DNA of 64,000 nucleotides, taken from Himantopus leucocephalus (Eukaryota > Chordata > Aves > Charadriiformes > Recurvirostridae). The position numbers and the translations under genes are program-made. Shown one piece after another: positions 13,869 to 31,100 of the stretch (its first letter is position 1; each line of letters opens with the position of its first letter). The notes beneath the pieces were generated by a model. That model was not told the DNA's origin. It searched no databases and saw nothing but the letters and a program-made list of their open reading frames with translations. Location of the stretch: the NCBI GenBank assembly GCA_003993805.1, contig RSEF01000002.1, forward strand, positions 90,762,692 to 90,826,691, in the 5' to 3' direction.

Positions 13869-14440
13869 CTTCAGCTCGAGCCATACATGCAAACACCCTC
13901 TGCAGTCCCGTTAGATATCTCTCAGGAGTTGGTTTCTCCATTGCCAGTTGTCTCACGCTACACCAGCTGCTGGGACTAAGGCTGAGCCTGTTTTGCTATA
14001 GCCGGGACACCTGGAAGCCAGAAGAGGTGGTAGCAGCAATCCATGTGTGAAGAGCTGATGGGAAAGGGCTTCCTGTGCCAAAACCCATCGCATCTTCGTG
14101 GGTGAACAGGAGCTTCAAAAGTGCAGAAAACTGCAGGCCAAAGACAGAAAACGGAGAGGTCTGAATGCCTTGGAGAAGAGCGGGCAGCAACCCAGGGAAC
14201 CTGAAGCCCTGCTTGAAGGAAGGGTGCAAGGACCTCTCCTCAGTTAAATGTTTCCAAGCTACCCATGTCTCAGCTTGGGAGACACAGAAAGATGCTGCTA
14301 TGTCCTGTGGTGGGACACACTCCAGGTCAGCTGTTGACACGTAGGACAACAGCTCAGTGGAGAGTTAAACTCACAGGTTGCAGAGATGAAAAAGAGATCT
14401 TCCGAATAGTTCAATATTCATCACTAAGTACTGAGTTACA

Positions 14441-14538
14441 GAGCATGGTTTAGAAGTGGTTTTGTCAGGTTAGGTTAATGGTTGGACTTGATGATCTTAA
14501 AGGTCCCTTCCAACCTTAACAATTCTATGATTCTATGA
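14441..14538 (+). mobile_element. CR1 LINE 3' end, plus orientation
   Basis: This is a severely 5'-truncated CR1. It contains the typical GGTTGGACTTGATGATCTTA and GGTCCCTTCCAACCTTAA segments of the CR1 3' UTR and ends in two ATTCTATG octamers (14522-14537). CR1 is the dominant LINE of birds and usually inserts as short 3' fragments like this. Confidence 0.93.
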
Positions 14539-14623
14539 TCTTATCACTACACTCCATGATGAAGAGTCCCTTTCCATCTTTCCTGTAGGCCCCTTTAGGT
14601 ACTGGAACAGGCTGTAAGGTCTG
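14539..14623 (-). mobile_element. CR1 LINE internal 3' fragment, minus orientation
   Basis: This fragment abuts the preceding plus-strand CR1. TATCACTACACTCC, CTTTCCATCTTTCCTGTAGG and CCCCTTTAGGTACTGGA are hallmarks of CR1 read in reverse. The extreme 3' part (the usual AATCATAG end) is missing at the junction, so the fragment was truncated or interrupted. Confidence 0.85.
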
Positions 14624-15539
14624 TAAGCAAGAAGGTGTGTGCACAAACTCGGTATCACCCTCTTCCTTCTCCCATTTGCCTTATGCTTGCACAACTATTT
14701 GTTTGAGATGTGAGTTGTTCAGAGCAGGGACTCTCTGCTTTCTCACCTCACAGCTGCCTTTCCATTATCAGTAAACACAAAACAAAATAACACAACTCTG
14801 TCTTTACTATAAAGCGGATGTAATATAGTGATGCAGGTCATTTTTTTTTTTTCTGTGGTGAAATGCAACTGCTGATGTTTATTACAGGTAGCAACAGGAG
14901 ACCTTGTCCTAGATCAGGATCCTACTGCAGTGCTGTTGTCCTGTCTTGGTGTTGTCTTCTTTGGTTTTGGTGTTTTGTTTGTTTGTTTGCTTTCCTTTTT
15001 CTCCAGAGATACGTTCAGAAAACAGACTATCCTAATTTCAATCTGTTAGGACTGCATGACCGTGCAGCACAGGCAAATCAGACTTGGTAACTCAAAGCTC
15101 TGTCGTCGTATCTACATGTCTATCTACAGGACGAGGAACTCCTTCCTTGCAGTTGTGCTAAATGAAACCTCTAAAATTCTTAGAATGGCAATCTGAATTC
15201 TCCCATTCTGCACAACTGCACATAGCAGAAGCCCACAGGAAACATTTACAAGTGTACACACAACTCATCACCTGCACTGTCTATTTTGAAAACACTATAA
15301 ATAGGCAATGACCCAAATCTAACCTGGCTACAGTCCAAACCAGTGAGTCAGAAGGTTGGCAATTAAAATTATACTAAACAAGAAAACAACCCGAGAGACG
15401 CTTCACCTTCATTTGGATGTAAATCCTTATCTAAGAATACCTCTTATACTTTTTTTTTTTTTCAAATAAACCAGGCAGCAAGGCAATATTGATGGCACTA
15501 ATAAATGCCTGAGTACACATGTTCTTAATAAAGAGATTA

Positions 15540-15860
15540 GACAAAGAAGTGGAAAGTTCCTCATTTACACCTTCTTTGTGGCTTAATGAAAGCAATTAAA
15601 GAAACTGAAGTCGGGGTCAAATACGCAAGCTTATTAAAATGGAATAAGCATGTTAATGAATAATAATTATTTTTAAAGGTGTCCTGAAGGTTCCTTGCTT
15701 CATTCACTGGCCAAGCTTCCAGATTAATGATTGACGCTATTCTCTATTTTTTCAGTACTTTCAAACTTTATGTTGGCACAGGATTACTAATATACTGCAC
15801 TGAATTGTCCCATTCATGAATAATAATAATGACGAGATTTTTTCCCTCCATACTTGATAC
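15540..15860. promoter_or_regulatory. Candidate conserved non-coding element
   Basis: This AT-rich stretch is dense in homeodomain-like cores (CAATTAAA, GTTAATGAATAATAATTATT, AGATTAATGATT) and has no repeat signature. That composition is common in developmental enhancers near neural genes such as VWC2. Conservation was not measured, so this is a guess from composition only. Confidence 0.25.
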
Positions 15861-17912
15861 AAACCCTTCAGCGCTAGCCAAATCCCCTCTGTTTTGTGGC
15901 TATAAGAGGTGATGTGTCAGGGTGTGAAACCCCCTGTGTGTACAGGGTAGGCAATTGATAGTTTAGGAATTGACAGTTTGGGGACTGTGGCATTAAGAAT
16001 TGCATTTACGAAAATAACAACATACTCCTTTTGACAAATAGGCATTTAGACTGTAAACTTGTTAAAGCGGGGATTTACTTTTTAGTCTTCACTCACATAA
16101 CACGTACTAATTAACTAGTCCTGGTTCACGGATTCAGAGTCTTTAGTGCTATTACCAACATAAACAAGTCAATCACAAACATAGTGAAAGCTGCCCTGAG
16201 ACTGGAAGTCTCTCTAAGCAAGAGACTTTTTTGACCGTGTGGTTTGAGGAAGGAGGCATTGAGATGTTGCATTGATACATTGCTTGACCTGGTCAAGAAA
16301 TCTATGCTACAAATCCTTTTTGAATTACTTATGCAAGCAAACATAAAACCATGCAAAGCCAGCCGGGAGGGAGTCATTTTATCCATGCAATGAATCCGTT
16401 ATCACTGCTGAAAACTTCACATGAGCTACAGGTGTCACCAGACAGATCAGAAATGCTGGCTCCAGCACTTCCCATTTGAAACAGCCGTCATCTCCTTAAA
16501 ATGAAAGAGGAAGAAAAAAGCAAATAATTCCCCAAACCTCAAAATATTTTTTTTTCCAGCCAACACCAGCTTTGATGGTGACAAACAGAACTGGGCATCA
16601 TGGTCTTCCCTCAAACAACTGAGCACATGGATGTCATGGGACTCATACTGGATGAGACGCCCTTGGGTCCCCACTCCCCGAGTTTCTCGTGCTCGGGATG
16701 CTTGCTCTAGACACTGAAAATCTGCGAGTCCATAAAGTACATCACACAGAATTTTGCGTATGATGTTGAACTTAGAGGATACTTTATGTGCAGGGCCGCA
16801 TCCTACAGCTTCTCCTCTTTCCTCCGCTCTCCTCAAAAAAAACAAACCAATTTCCCTGTGATTTTTGTGCTTGCAAAAGACAAAACGGTATCTTTACAAC
16901 CTGCAGCACTGAAACCTTTTGCCAACAATGAAAAACATCATGTCTGTTTACCCAGGAAAAACAACTCAGAAGTGAAATCATTCACATTAAGTTCCTCTCT
17001 GCTCACAATTAGTTCCAAGGTAATAAAAAAATCTATTATGACTAAAGGCAGTGACAAATTAAAGAGAAAACAAAACAAACCAAGAAATCCCCTATGGATT
17101 TTCAGCTAATAGAACTATTTCTTGAATACTCCAGTGCTCTACTGACTACAGATCTCTACCATAAACTTCCCTTTTTTTTTTCTTTATAAAGATTTAGCTG
17201 TGCCAAGCCCCCCCTTTGTTTCATACATTTTAGATAGAATTCTCCTGCCAAAGCAACAGAACCGTGCTGTGATGAAAGCCTCTGTCAGACGCATATAAAA
17301 TCTCAATAAGCTCATCAATAAAATGGCTCCTTAGCTCCTATCCTAGGAGGAAAGTTTTAAGACGCTGATGGATGACTTTGTTGAGGATGATTAAAACAAT
17401 GAAATAAACCCGGTGCTTGCAGGAGTGCAGGACGGATTCAGGGAAGACAGAGCCGCACGCACCGTGCAGTCTGCTCCTATCTGCCTTGCAGGGTTATAGC
17501 CAGGCAAGCAGATGCAGGGTCCGTGCAGAATATACGGCCACCACGGCTCTGCTTTCCATGCCTCACACCCCCTAATTCTTCACTTGCAAACATTTGGACT
17601 TGACCCTGCAGCCGGGTATATTCTTCTCCCCCAAACACAGATAACATGAACACACATCAGACTGCAGAGCAAGAGCGCCTCGTGCCTACCTCACTACGGG
17701 CACACCACCTTTTTCTTCAGCGTGCCAGAGTCTAATTCTCCCTCTCCCATCTTCCTTGACTCCTTCTCCAGCCTTTCTTCCCCTTCGTTCTCCTCCCTCA
17801 TTTTTTTCATCATTCCCTTACCTTCCACCTCATTTCCTTAAATCACTTAAGAACTATTTGAACTAAGGTGTTGGCAGAATTAAAGATCAGCGTAGATGAT
17901 CGAGAAATATCT

Positions 17913-17948
17913 GCAATTATAATGGCTTCAAGCAATTATAATTGCTTG
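17913..17948. promoter_or_regulatory. Homeodomain-type palindrome and direct repeat
   Basis: CAAGCAATTATAATTGCTTG at 17929-17948 is a perfect 20-base palindrome made of two inverted CAATTA cores. The 11 bases GCAATTATAAT at 17913-17923 recur at 17932-17942. Inverted TAAT-type sites can bind paired or dimeric homeodomain factors. The pattern is seen directly and the function is inferred. Confidence 0.35.
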
Positions 17949-19316
17949 CCGAACCAGTGTACCAAACAAAATTTATCAGGAAAAGCAACAATGTTACTTC
18001 ATTCCGTATATCCAAGGTATCCCAGCCTTTTTCTGAGTTACTTTCCAAGCAAAGGAATGATAATCACATTGCAATGATTGTACTAGAAAAAGCACCCACA
18101 TTTTCACTGCAGCACCAGAAGAGAGGGGTTTACTCTGTCTGCAAGTCTGCATGTTTCCAAATACAGACATAACAAGGGCTGGCACACTCTGTGTTACTCA
18201 CTTAGGAAATTATTCTAGACAGAGGTGGGGAGAAAAACAAAATAAGCAAGCTTTTCCTTTGAGTCTTCCCTCCCTTACTACAGTTTTTCAAAATATTCTG
18301 TTTTCTTTTATTATTCTGGTGCATATAGTCTTTACCATAGTTTGGCACGGCTTTGCTCTGTGCCTGCGCTTACAGGTATAGTTCATACTAATGGGAAAAG
18401 GGCCGGTGACAGAATCCAAGCTGCCAACCTGATAGCTACAGACCTATCTCAATCCCATCAGCGGTCTCAAAGCTCACAGAGAAAATACATAGACTGCACA
18501 CCTGTTTCTGGTTAAACAAAGAAAATTGGATTTTTATCAGTTTGACTGTCACCTTTTACATAGCGCTGTTTTGTCAAGAGCCACTAATGAAAGAGCTTAG
18601 CAGCAGATAAAGGACATACAGCTTTGACTGAATTCATAGATTTATCTAACACATTTTCCAGCAAGAACTACATTACATCTTTTTCAGAGTTGAAATAGGA
18701 TTATAAAGCATGGAAACGGATCTCTTAAAATATATATCTATATTATTGCATATGACTGAGCGGCTTCATTAATAATGATGTCTCTGAAGATTTTGGTTTT
18801 GCACATAGTCTTGGTGAAAGTTTAAATATACTGACTGTCTGTAATCCATATTAATTTTGGCTGGCATTTTGAATGGATGCCCTAGACAATAATGGAGGGT
18901 TTTAGCAGTTTGTTTGCTAATTATATAACCCAAGAGTTAACATGTTAATGTCCTTTTTCATCCGTGTTTTGTGTGTACATGACCATGCTCCACCAGCGTT
19001 CCTCTCCAACACTACTTCTACGTGTTACAGAGGCACCATGTGGCAGAACTGCTTTGGAGATGGCTGGGCTGACTACATACTGTGCTCGTGAACGTCTGTA
19101 TAAATATTTAAAATAGACAATGCTAGTTGTATGATGCCGCAACTTGAAGACCTGGAGGTCCTTCTGAAAAGTCCACCTAACATTTCAGCAGTGCCAGAAG
19201 AATGAAAGAAACTTCTGAAAAATTGAAAAGAAGTTCTGAATCAACACACAGCTTTTAACTGTCCGCTGAGACGATTAAAAGAATGAGTTAAAAAAAAAAC
19301 AGGATGAAAACAAGAG

Positions 19317-19390
19317 TCCCAATAGCAAAGCGGTAGAGGAAGCTCTCCCCATAAAGCTGGAGATGCAAACTCGAGTCCTTTCCCAGAGCC
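19317..19390 (+). repeat. Possible tRNA-derived SINE or tRNA pseudogene remnant
   Basis: TAGCAAAGCGG (19324-19334) fits the RNA polymerase III A box. AACTCGAGTCC (19368-19378) matches the B box at most positions, at tRNA-like spacing. The acceptor and T stems do not pair, so it cannot be a working tRNA. A short resemblance to the MIR head region suggests an old SINE relic. Chance is possible. Confidence 0.25.
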
Positions 19391-21990
19391 ACATCTAAGG
19401 CTACCCTGAGCAATGCAGCTGCCAGCAGATACCTTTCTGTTCAGCTGAGGAGTCAGAGCTGAATTAATAACGTGCTAACCACATCATTTCTTTGTGCACA
19501 TGAACTGCAGGAAACTTGTGTGCCTCAAGCGCACTTGCCAGATGGGATAATTAGGCTCAGACAGATCACTGACCTTCCTAATAAAAATACCCCAGAAATG
19601 GAGGTTGACTGAATAAATCTGTGTCGAGTTATCAACTCCCAAACAACCCATGGAAAGCCATCTATACTGACTCATCCAGCAGCTTGGTATTCCTGTGGGT
19701 GCACCACGTGAGGGCTGAAATCATTAGGGTTTGGGTATTCGTAAGGATTTCTTGAATTTTCCTCATGGAAAACAGGCACTGAGAGTTCACTGCTGGGAAC
19801 TACTCAGCTGTCTTTCTATGAAAATGATGAAAGCACATATATATGCATTTATGCTAAGCTTAGTCTCTGTTTAATTATCACTGAGGCTGGTTTGTCAAAC
19901 TAAAAACATTTTGGGGAAGTCAAGGCTTCGAGACAGCACAAAATGCAAATGCCACTTCACCTTCCATAAATGGAAAGCATGACACCCATTTACATAACAC
20001 TATTTTATCTGGAATTATAAAGGTGAATATAATCAAATAATCTTATGTTCGAAAATGAGTTCATTATTTCAGAGTTACAAAGGGCACATGAGACACTGTG
20101 CTCTCCCGGAAATCAGGGAGGTTTCCTTCCTCGATGTGTACCACAATGTTCAAACCCATACTGTTGAATAATCACGCTCACACGAGGCTACTCAGTTATT
20201 TTCCAGGCGTTGTCATGTCATGTAATTCTTTTCCATGCCAATATGCCCTAAACCAGAAAGGATTAGACACAGCGCCAATTATTGCTAAGTGCAATCTGCT
20301 GTGAACAAAGCACATCCCGCAACCCCAAAGACAACAAGTTCACAGGCAGAAGATAACAGCAGCTCCTCAAGAGCCCCATTGCTCCCATGGAGATTAGGGC
20401 TGGCTCAGTGAGCCACAGCGACTGGCAGCATCTTTTCCTGTACCCCCATGGCCTGGCATTCTCAGGTAGCCAAAAATTTAGTTTATCAACAAACTTCCTA
20501 TGAGCGTGGCCTACAAACATGTTACATACCCCAACACAGACATGCAGCTTCACTTGGCCATGCACTGGACATTCTTGTGTGAACAGATCCATCTTGCTAT
20601 TTGTGACTTACATCTATATACTTTACTTCCCCAGGGAAAAATTCGGCATCAAAAGCTAGTCCTTATTTTAACAAAACACACATATTCCAAAAATGAAAAT
20701 AACTAAATACTCAAGTTCAACTCGCAGCAAGATCTGCCTTTTACCTACCGTTCTTCTTTGGCTGAGATATTCAAAGGTGATTGAAGGGACCTACGCCAAA
20801 GTCAGAGGAATTTTTGTCTCTAGCTCCACACAAGATGCGCTCATACACGTGGACACCACCTCCTACATATGCAGCTGCCAGTGTGCAAAATACAGTGAAT
20901 CACAACAGAATCATAACAGTATCTGTGTATCTAACTTCTGCTCCCAACCCCCAGCTGAAAATGATTTTAACATATATTCAATTGGAACTCTGCTAATGAA
21001 CTAACCCACAAATTTTAAAAGGAACACAGATTTTTAATTATAAAGCAAGCAGGTAAGCAGGGAGGGAAAACAAAAGATAATAGATCAAATCACCTTGTCA
21101 TTTATCTGGAGGTACATCAGCAGTCACTCCAACAAAACAAGAGGGGTTACAAGAATGTATGAAATGACTCAACCCAACTATTCAAGCTCAGTATTTTAGT
21201 CATTTCATGCAAGTCCCACCCGTGCCACAACCACCAACAGCCTGAACTTACGGACAATCCACTACACGGAAAGAAGAGATTTGACCTTAAAATTAACACT
21301 GACCCCTAGTGACAATAGGTGGGAATTTACCTTTTTACGGGGCTGCCCAGTTGGGAACGCATCTTCGGGCCACTCTAATTACGGAGCTTGCTCTTGCATC
21401 TCCAATCCATAGCTACCCCCACCACAAGGAGCATGCAACCAAGGAGGGACCTCCAACTCGTGTGTATTAGTTACAGTCAGGGGTGAATTACGGGTGATGC
21501 ACCACAGTCTGTAGAAATTTCATGATTAAATCCAAACCTCAGTTTTCACTTATTAAAAAAAGGAAAAGGCAAAAAGGCAATACAAACATTAGATTTCGAG
21601 CCTCGTAACTGTAACAAATGTATTACAGCATAAGCTAGGCACAACTAATGACACGACAACTGCTGACATATTCAGGCAGCCAACCAAAATGTCATCTTTC
21701 ATCTCAGGGACTGTAATACCAAGGCAACCTCTTCTCCTCTAATGCGCTGTAGCAAAAGTAGCCTTGCAGTTCTTGGTACAGTATTCTTGCAGCTTCCTCT
21801 GCAAAACGAGGGCGCGATGGTCAGTGTGCCCACAGCAGCAGGTACTTTGCCCATGCATCCATTGCAATGTAGTCCAGATGGACGGATGCGCACATTACAG
21901 CAAGTTGTCAACCACTTTGCGTCAAGCAAGCAGTGAGCAGGCTACAGCTGCCACTCCAGCACGCAGCCCACCTTACTGTCTTTGGCATGT

Positions 21991-22288
21991 AGAATCATAG
22001 ACTAGTTTGGGTTGGAAGGGACCTTTAAAGGTCTTCTAGTCCAACCTCCCTGCAATAAGCAGGGACATCTTCAACTAGATCAGGTTGCTCAGAGCCCCAT
22101 CCAATCTGACCTTGAATGTTTCCAGGAATGGGGCATTGACAACTTCTCTAGGCAACCTGTTCCAGTGTTTCACCACTCTCATCATAAGAAAATTTCTTCC
22201 TTATATCTACTCTAAATTTACCCTCTTCTAGTTTATAAACATTATCCTTTGTCCTATCACTACAGACCCTGCCAAAAAGTTTGTCACT
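21991..22288 (-). mobile_element. CR1 LINE 3' fragment, minus orientation
   Basis: This is a classic avian CR1 read in reverse. It begins at AGAATCATAG and continues through GGTTGGAAGGGACCTTTAAA, TAGTCCAACCTCCCTGCA, CAGGTTGCTCAGAGCCCCAT, GGCAACCTGTTCCAGTGTTT and CTTTGTCCTATCACTACAGA. It is 5'-truncated, about 300 bases long, and non-coding. Confidence 0.95.
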
Positions 22289-23976
22289 AGCGTCTGGGAG
22301 GTGAAATAAGGTGATGGCCATGGCCCACTGCAGGGAAGCATTTCGAGAGGGAGTTTCAAAAGTGGGAAGTGCTTTCACTAAGTGTGGTGTCTGATATGTC
22401 TGTGGCATATGTATATATTCGTATGTGTATACACACACGTATAAAGAACATGCTTAGTCAGGAGGCTAGAAATCTGCCAACTGGACCTCAAAGGGTGAGA
22501 ACCACCTTTGGAGCTGACCCCAGCTTGAGGTAAATAAGTGGGCCTTATGTCATCGGAATCTATGAAGTTCCCTTTTGCATCGTCCAGATGTTGTAATCCG
22601 TGTATTTCATTTACACTCACATGACGGGAGATTTTCACATTCTGTCAACTATCCATGATGAATATTTGTCTCTGGTAGCAGTTCTCAAAACCAGAGTCCA
22701 GAAAACATCTCCTGCTCTCCCCAAAACTTGCTTCAAGGACAGTAAAGGCTTCCAGACCACCCCTCTGCTTAGCTGATACCACAGGGATTTTCACGGAAGC
22801 ATCTTCTGGTGCAGAGCCGTAAGCAGGGGACTGCACAGACAGCAGTACAGCCACAGGGAGAGCACCAGGGCCCTGAGGGAGCGGGTACCACAACAGACCT
22901 CAGAGCCAAAGCCTGATCAGTCACACCTAGGCACAAACACAAACCCATGTATTTCAAGATAATTGACTTGACTCTCCAGTCACTTTGACTGGAAAGAATC
23001 AGCTGTCAGAACAAACTTAACTAAGACTGAAGATTAAACACTCAACTGACGTGAAATGAAGAAGCCCTCTCATACTGGCAAATACGTCACCTGCTCATAA
23101 TGGAAACTGCGCAACGGATAAAACTTCTCTGCTGGATGAGCTGCCAGCGAGAAAAATCAAGGCAGGCATTATTTTTCAGCACCAGAGGCACATAAACGGT
23201 GCGCTCGACAAACGCCTGCTTGCCAGCAAGGCAGGCAGCCTTGGGCAACACACCTGCACCTCGCCTCCCCCAGCACTCGGACCCGAGGATTCCTCCATGT
23301 TTTAGCAGCTTACCTAATCACAGCCAAACACAACAGCCACGGGAAAACGTACCTTCTTTAAACACGCTGAAATCAAAACCCAACCTGCAGATTTAACGTT
23401 TAGGCTACAAACTAGGTAATGAGACTTCCTCATGTATTCCAGCTTTATGTGTGTATGAGTGCTTAGGGATGTACATGGATAACTAGATTTAAACATCTGT
23501 GGAAAAAGAGAGAGGAAGAGATATACACTAAATAATGGATGCAGAATTGCCTCTAAGTTGTCATAATCATTACCTGGCTTGGACCTCAGCATCAGCATGA
23601 ACTGGTCTTAAAAACAATCATTCGCTCACGTTAGCGGCTGCCAAACCTTCATCTAATCCATTCATTAGCAATGTATCAGGTTAGCAGGCTGCCATGGCAG
23701 GAAAATAATTAGCTTTCCATTGTGGGGTGGCACATTCTCTATCGCATTGACATAACAAATAACTCCATAAACTGCTATAATTTATTTGCTTCTGAGCCTT
23801 TTTTCCCCCCTCAATTAGCCCTTCAGTAGATTGCATTAAACACACACAAACTATAACTACACAGAGTCCTTTGACCAATCTCAGAAGCCTTAGACAGTAT
23901 GGAGAGCTATTACAAAAGCAATTTATGGGTGACTTACCTTTAGGTCATTTAAGTAAAGCTTGATAGAACAGCTGAA
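22289..23976. other. Non-coding DNA, presumed VWC2 intron
   Basis: Unique sequence with no exon recognised. An alternating TATGTGTATACACACACGTA stretch lies near 22420-22440. Confidence 0.5.
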
Positions 23977-24076
23977 NNNNNNNNNNNNNNNNNNNNNNNN
24001 NNNNNNNNNNNNNNNNNNNNNNNNNNNNNNNNNNNNNNNNNNNNNNNNNNNNNNNNNNNNNNNNNNNNNNNNNNNN
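23977..24076. other. Assembly gap, 100 N
   Basis: A round 100-base gap placed directly beside an LTR end, which suggests the missing DNA is retroviral repeat. Confidence 0.99.
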
Positions 24077-24124
24077 AAAATTACTGAACAGAAAATGGGT
24101 TCTGTTTTACCTCAAACCAAGACA
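24077..24124 (-). mobile_element. LTR end adjoining gap, minus orientation
   Basis: Read on the minus strand, this 48-base stretch begins TGTCTTGGTTTGAGGTAAAA and runs into the 100-N gap. It shares its first 23 bases (one mismatch) with 11040-11062 and with the inverse of 40530-40552. It looks like the start of an avian LTR whose body is missing from the assembly. Confidence 0.5.
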
Positions 24125-28189
<4,065 letters not shown>

Positions 28190-31100
28190 TTAACTCTCTC
28201 ACTTAATGCCTCCCTGAAGTGTGGAATGCCTGCCTTCCCACCTGCACTGTCCTCTCCTTCACTTCTTTTTCCTCCCCCCTTTAAAAAAACGCTTTTTGTG
28301 GTCAGAATAATGAAGCTGGGCTCCTGCAAAATTCCAGAACCGCAGCAGAAAAAAGCCACAGGTTCTGCTCTGAACCTGTGCCCCCAAAAGGGAAAGTCAA
28401 AGGGATCTTGGGAACAAGAACACTTTAGACTTTTAATGCAAAAATTTCCCTACCACATTTCTAATGAACTTCAAGCAAATTAAGTTCACAATTTAGTTGA
28501 AATCTGGTTTAATTCTATTAGAGGTTCAAAAATTAATTTAGAAAAAAAAATACTGTATTTAAAGAAGAAAAATATTGCTAAATGAAATATGAAACTTCTT
28601 TTAATGGAAATCCTTATTACAATTTTTCCAGGTTTGAAAGCTTTTTACTAGAAAGGAGCTGCATTTTATTGAAAACCATCATTTTCAAAGACAAGTAAGG
28701 AAAAAAACATCCTTTGAATTCAGGTACTTCCCATAGGTTAATTGTATTTGGACCATTCTTGCAATACTTGTAACTTTCTGAATAGAAATTACAATTCAAA
28801 GAAAGAGGAGAAGCAAAATACGGGTCATCCTTTTTACCTACTGAAACGTTACCGGTTTTGAAGAACTCTACAGAATAGGAGTACCACGAGGTAATTACTT
28901 GAATGACCTACTTCAAAGAAATTAATTCCAAACAAAACAGCACCAAGGCCCTATTAAGGAAAAAATGGACTTTCAAATGTCTGCATTTTCTACATGTGCC
29001 AGCTGTCCTCTTCAGTGTTGCTGACCAGGCGCTGCACATCGCATCGCTGACGTCCTCGTACCACACCAGGAGCTGGAGGTACAGGGAAGCAAGGGTGCTA
29101 AAGAGCAATAAATGGTAAACTGTAAATCTCATTGCTGTACTCCAAAAAACCACACTGGCATCCATGCTCAGAACGCAGGACGAAAACGCAGCTGTGTGTT
29201 ACTACCAGTGATCCTCTAAATTCACAATCTGTGCACAATCTAAGTTCACTTAAGGATGAGGTCATTTTTCTGTAGACTCTTTTACATTCCAGATTCCAGT
29301 TGATGCCAGACAACCACCCGTTGCATTTCTCCAATAAAAGCACAGTGACCTCAAATCTAAAACAAATTATTCTTTGTGAAGAATCATCTAGAGGTCTAAC
29401 TTGCAGATCATCTGGTTTCTTCTCCCCATTTCTTAGGCAGCCCATCACATTTTTCCTCAAATCCATTCTCTGCTTGCTCGCCTCCTTCACATCCTTCTCA
29501 CTTCCAAAGTTCAAACATGCTGATGCTTGCACAGCATCATCTCCAACTAAATGCTCATCCATGCTTTGCCACTTCTCTTCCCACCCGCCAGGGCTGTTAT
29601 TTGCTTATGCACTCACATATCCTTTCACGCCGTCCCCTCTGCTTAGAAAGCCTAAATAGGGTCTCTCGCTGTGTTGCTTTCTGCTTTTACTACTATTATT
29701 TATTTCAGGCTTCCTTCGCCAGCTACTCACTCCCAGTTTTCTCTTTGCTTGACATTCTACCCAGGATAACACCACACCATACATTTATAAAATGCTACGA
29801 GGAGGCTGACAGCCCGGTACTGCAGATTTTTATTGCAGGCTTTGGGACAAGAACTTTGTCCTGTAATTGATTATAAACCGCCACGTTCGCTTGCAGAGCT
29901 GGAGTATCAGCGGATGTGAGGTTTCTGATGCAGCGTTCAGAGTCGAGAGGCTCAGGTATTCCAGGTAATCACTTGAACTGCACGTGAAATTTGGAGTGTC
30001 AGCAAACCTGAGCTCCTAACTATCTGCAAGGCAGGAAGAGGAATCCTTCCCTCTGGAGTTATACACAGAAACAATACTAAATTATGAGAACACGGTTTTT
30101 GGGAAGGATTCACTTATTTATTTCTTTTTAATTAATCCTACTTGATGAATGCTCCTAGAACTCCATCCCAAGGATCAGGCTCAAAAAAGTGAAGCTTTCA
30201 ATTGGTTTCAACGTTTTTTGCCATCACTTGAAAAAGATGCAAATTTGCCAACAATCACAGTTCAATGAGACCAGTAACTACAACAACAGGTATTCCCTTT
30301 CCCAGGACTCCAATTAGTAGCTGTGCTATTCTATATTAGAAGTGATGTAAAAACTAGAGTATCTGATGACAATCAAGAAACAAGACAGCACACAGATGTT
30401 ATTCCTAAAATCTCTCATCTGTAAAATCTAAACATATTCTAATTAAGTAGGTTGTTTACTAGAATTCCAAATTTGACAGAAGCCTAAAATTCCTCAAACA
30501 AGAAGCCATTTAATGAAGCATTGAAAATACTATTGAGCGAGAAACAAAATTGATGAAATCTTCACCTAATAATGATGAGTCAGAATAACACATTTCCATC
30601 GTATACAGTGCATACACTCGAAGACAACATCTTTCACGAACAGAGTACACTGTTAATGTGATACTGCAGTCAAGAATACCCTTCCTGTGTAATAGATCAT
30701 GGGATTTCAGGGGGATAACTATCGTGCACCTTTAAGATGCACTGCCAGCTGTACAACCCACCAATATGAGTAATGGTGGCAGAGTTAAGGAAGGTCTCCA
30801 TGTGCTTATTTCTACAAAGCTCTTTTCAGACACATAAGTCAACCACAGTGGCTGCCAAAATGGTATTAATGTCAACCTTTATCTGTTCATCTTTGGACTA
30901 AACGGTAGCGTATTGCTTTTCATAGATCATCAGGATGTAGCAGGAACTGTGGAAAACCCCCACTTCTTTCCACATCTTACTGGCAGCTTAATACTTGGAG
31001 CCATAATCATCACTAGAGAGACAGAGACAGTAAGACAGTGCGTATATATAACATCTTAAATAAGTCAGAGTGAAAAGACACATTTGGTCCTTCGTTTCCT

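Larger units (their letters stand above)
14624..21990. other. Non-coding DNA, presumed VWC2 intron
   Basis: No exons were recognised. The stretch at about 15540-15860 is rich in TAAT/ATTA motifs and looks like conserved non-coding DNA. A 20-base perfect palindrome lies at 17929-17948. A degraded tRNA-like segment lies at 19317-19390. The rest is unique AT-rich sequence. Confidence 0.5.

Noticed and set aside
19317..19390. Functional tRNA gene
   Set aside because: The A and B boxes look suggestive but the acceptor and T stems do not pair.
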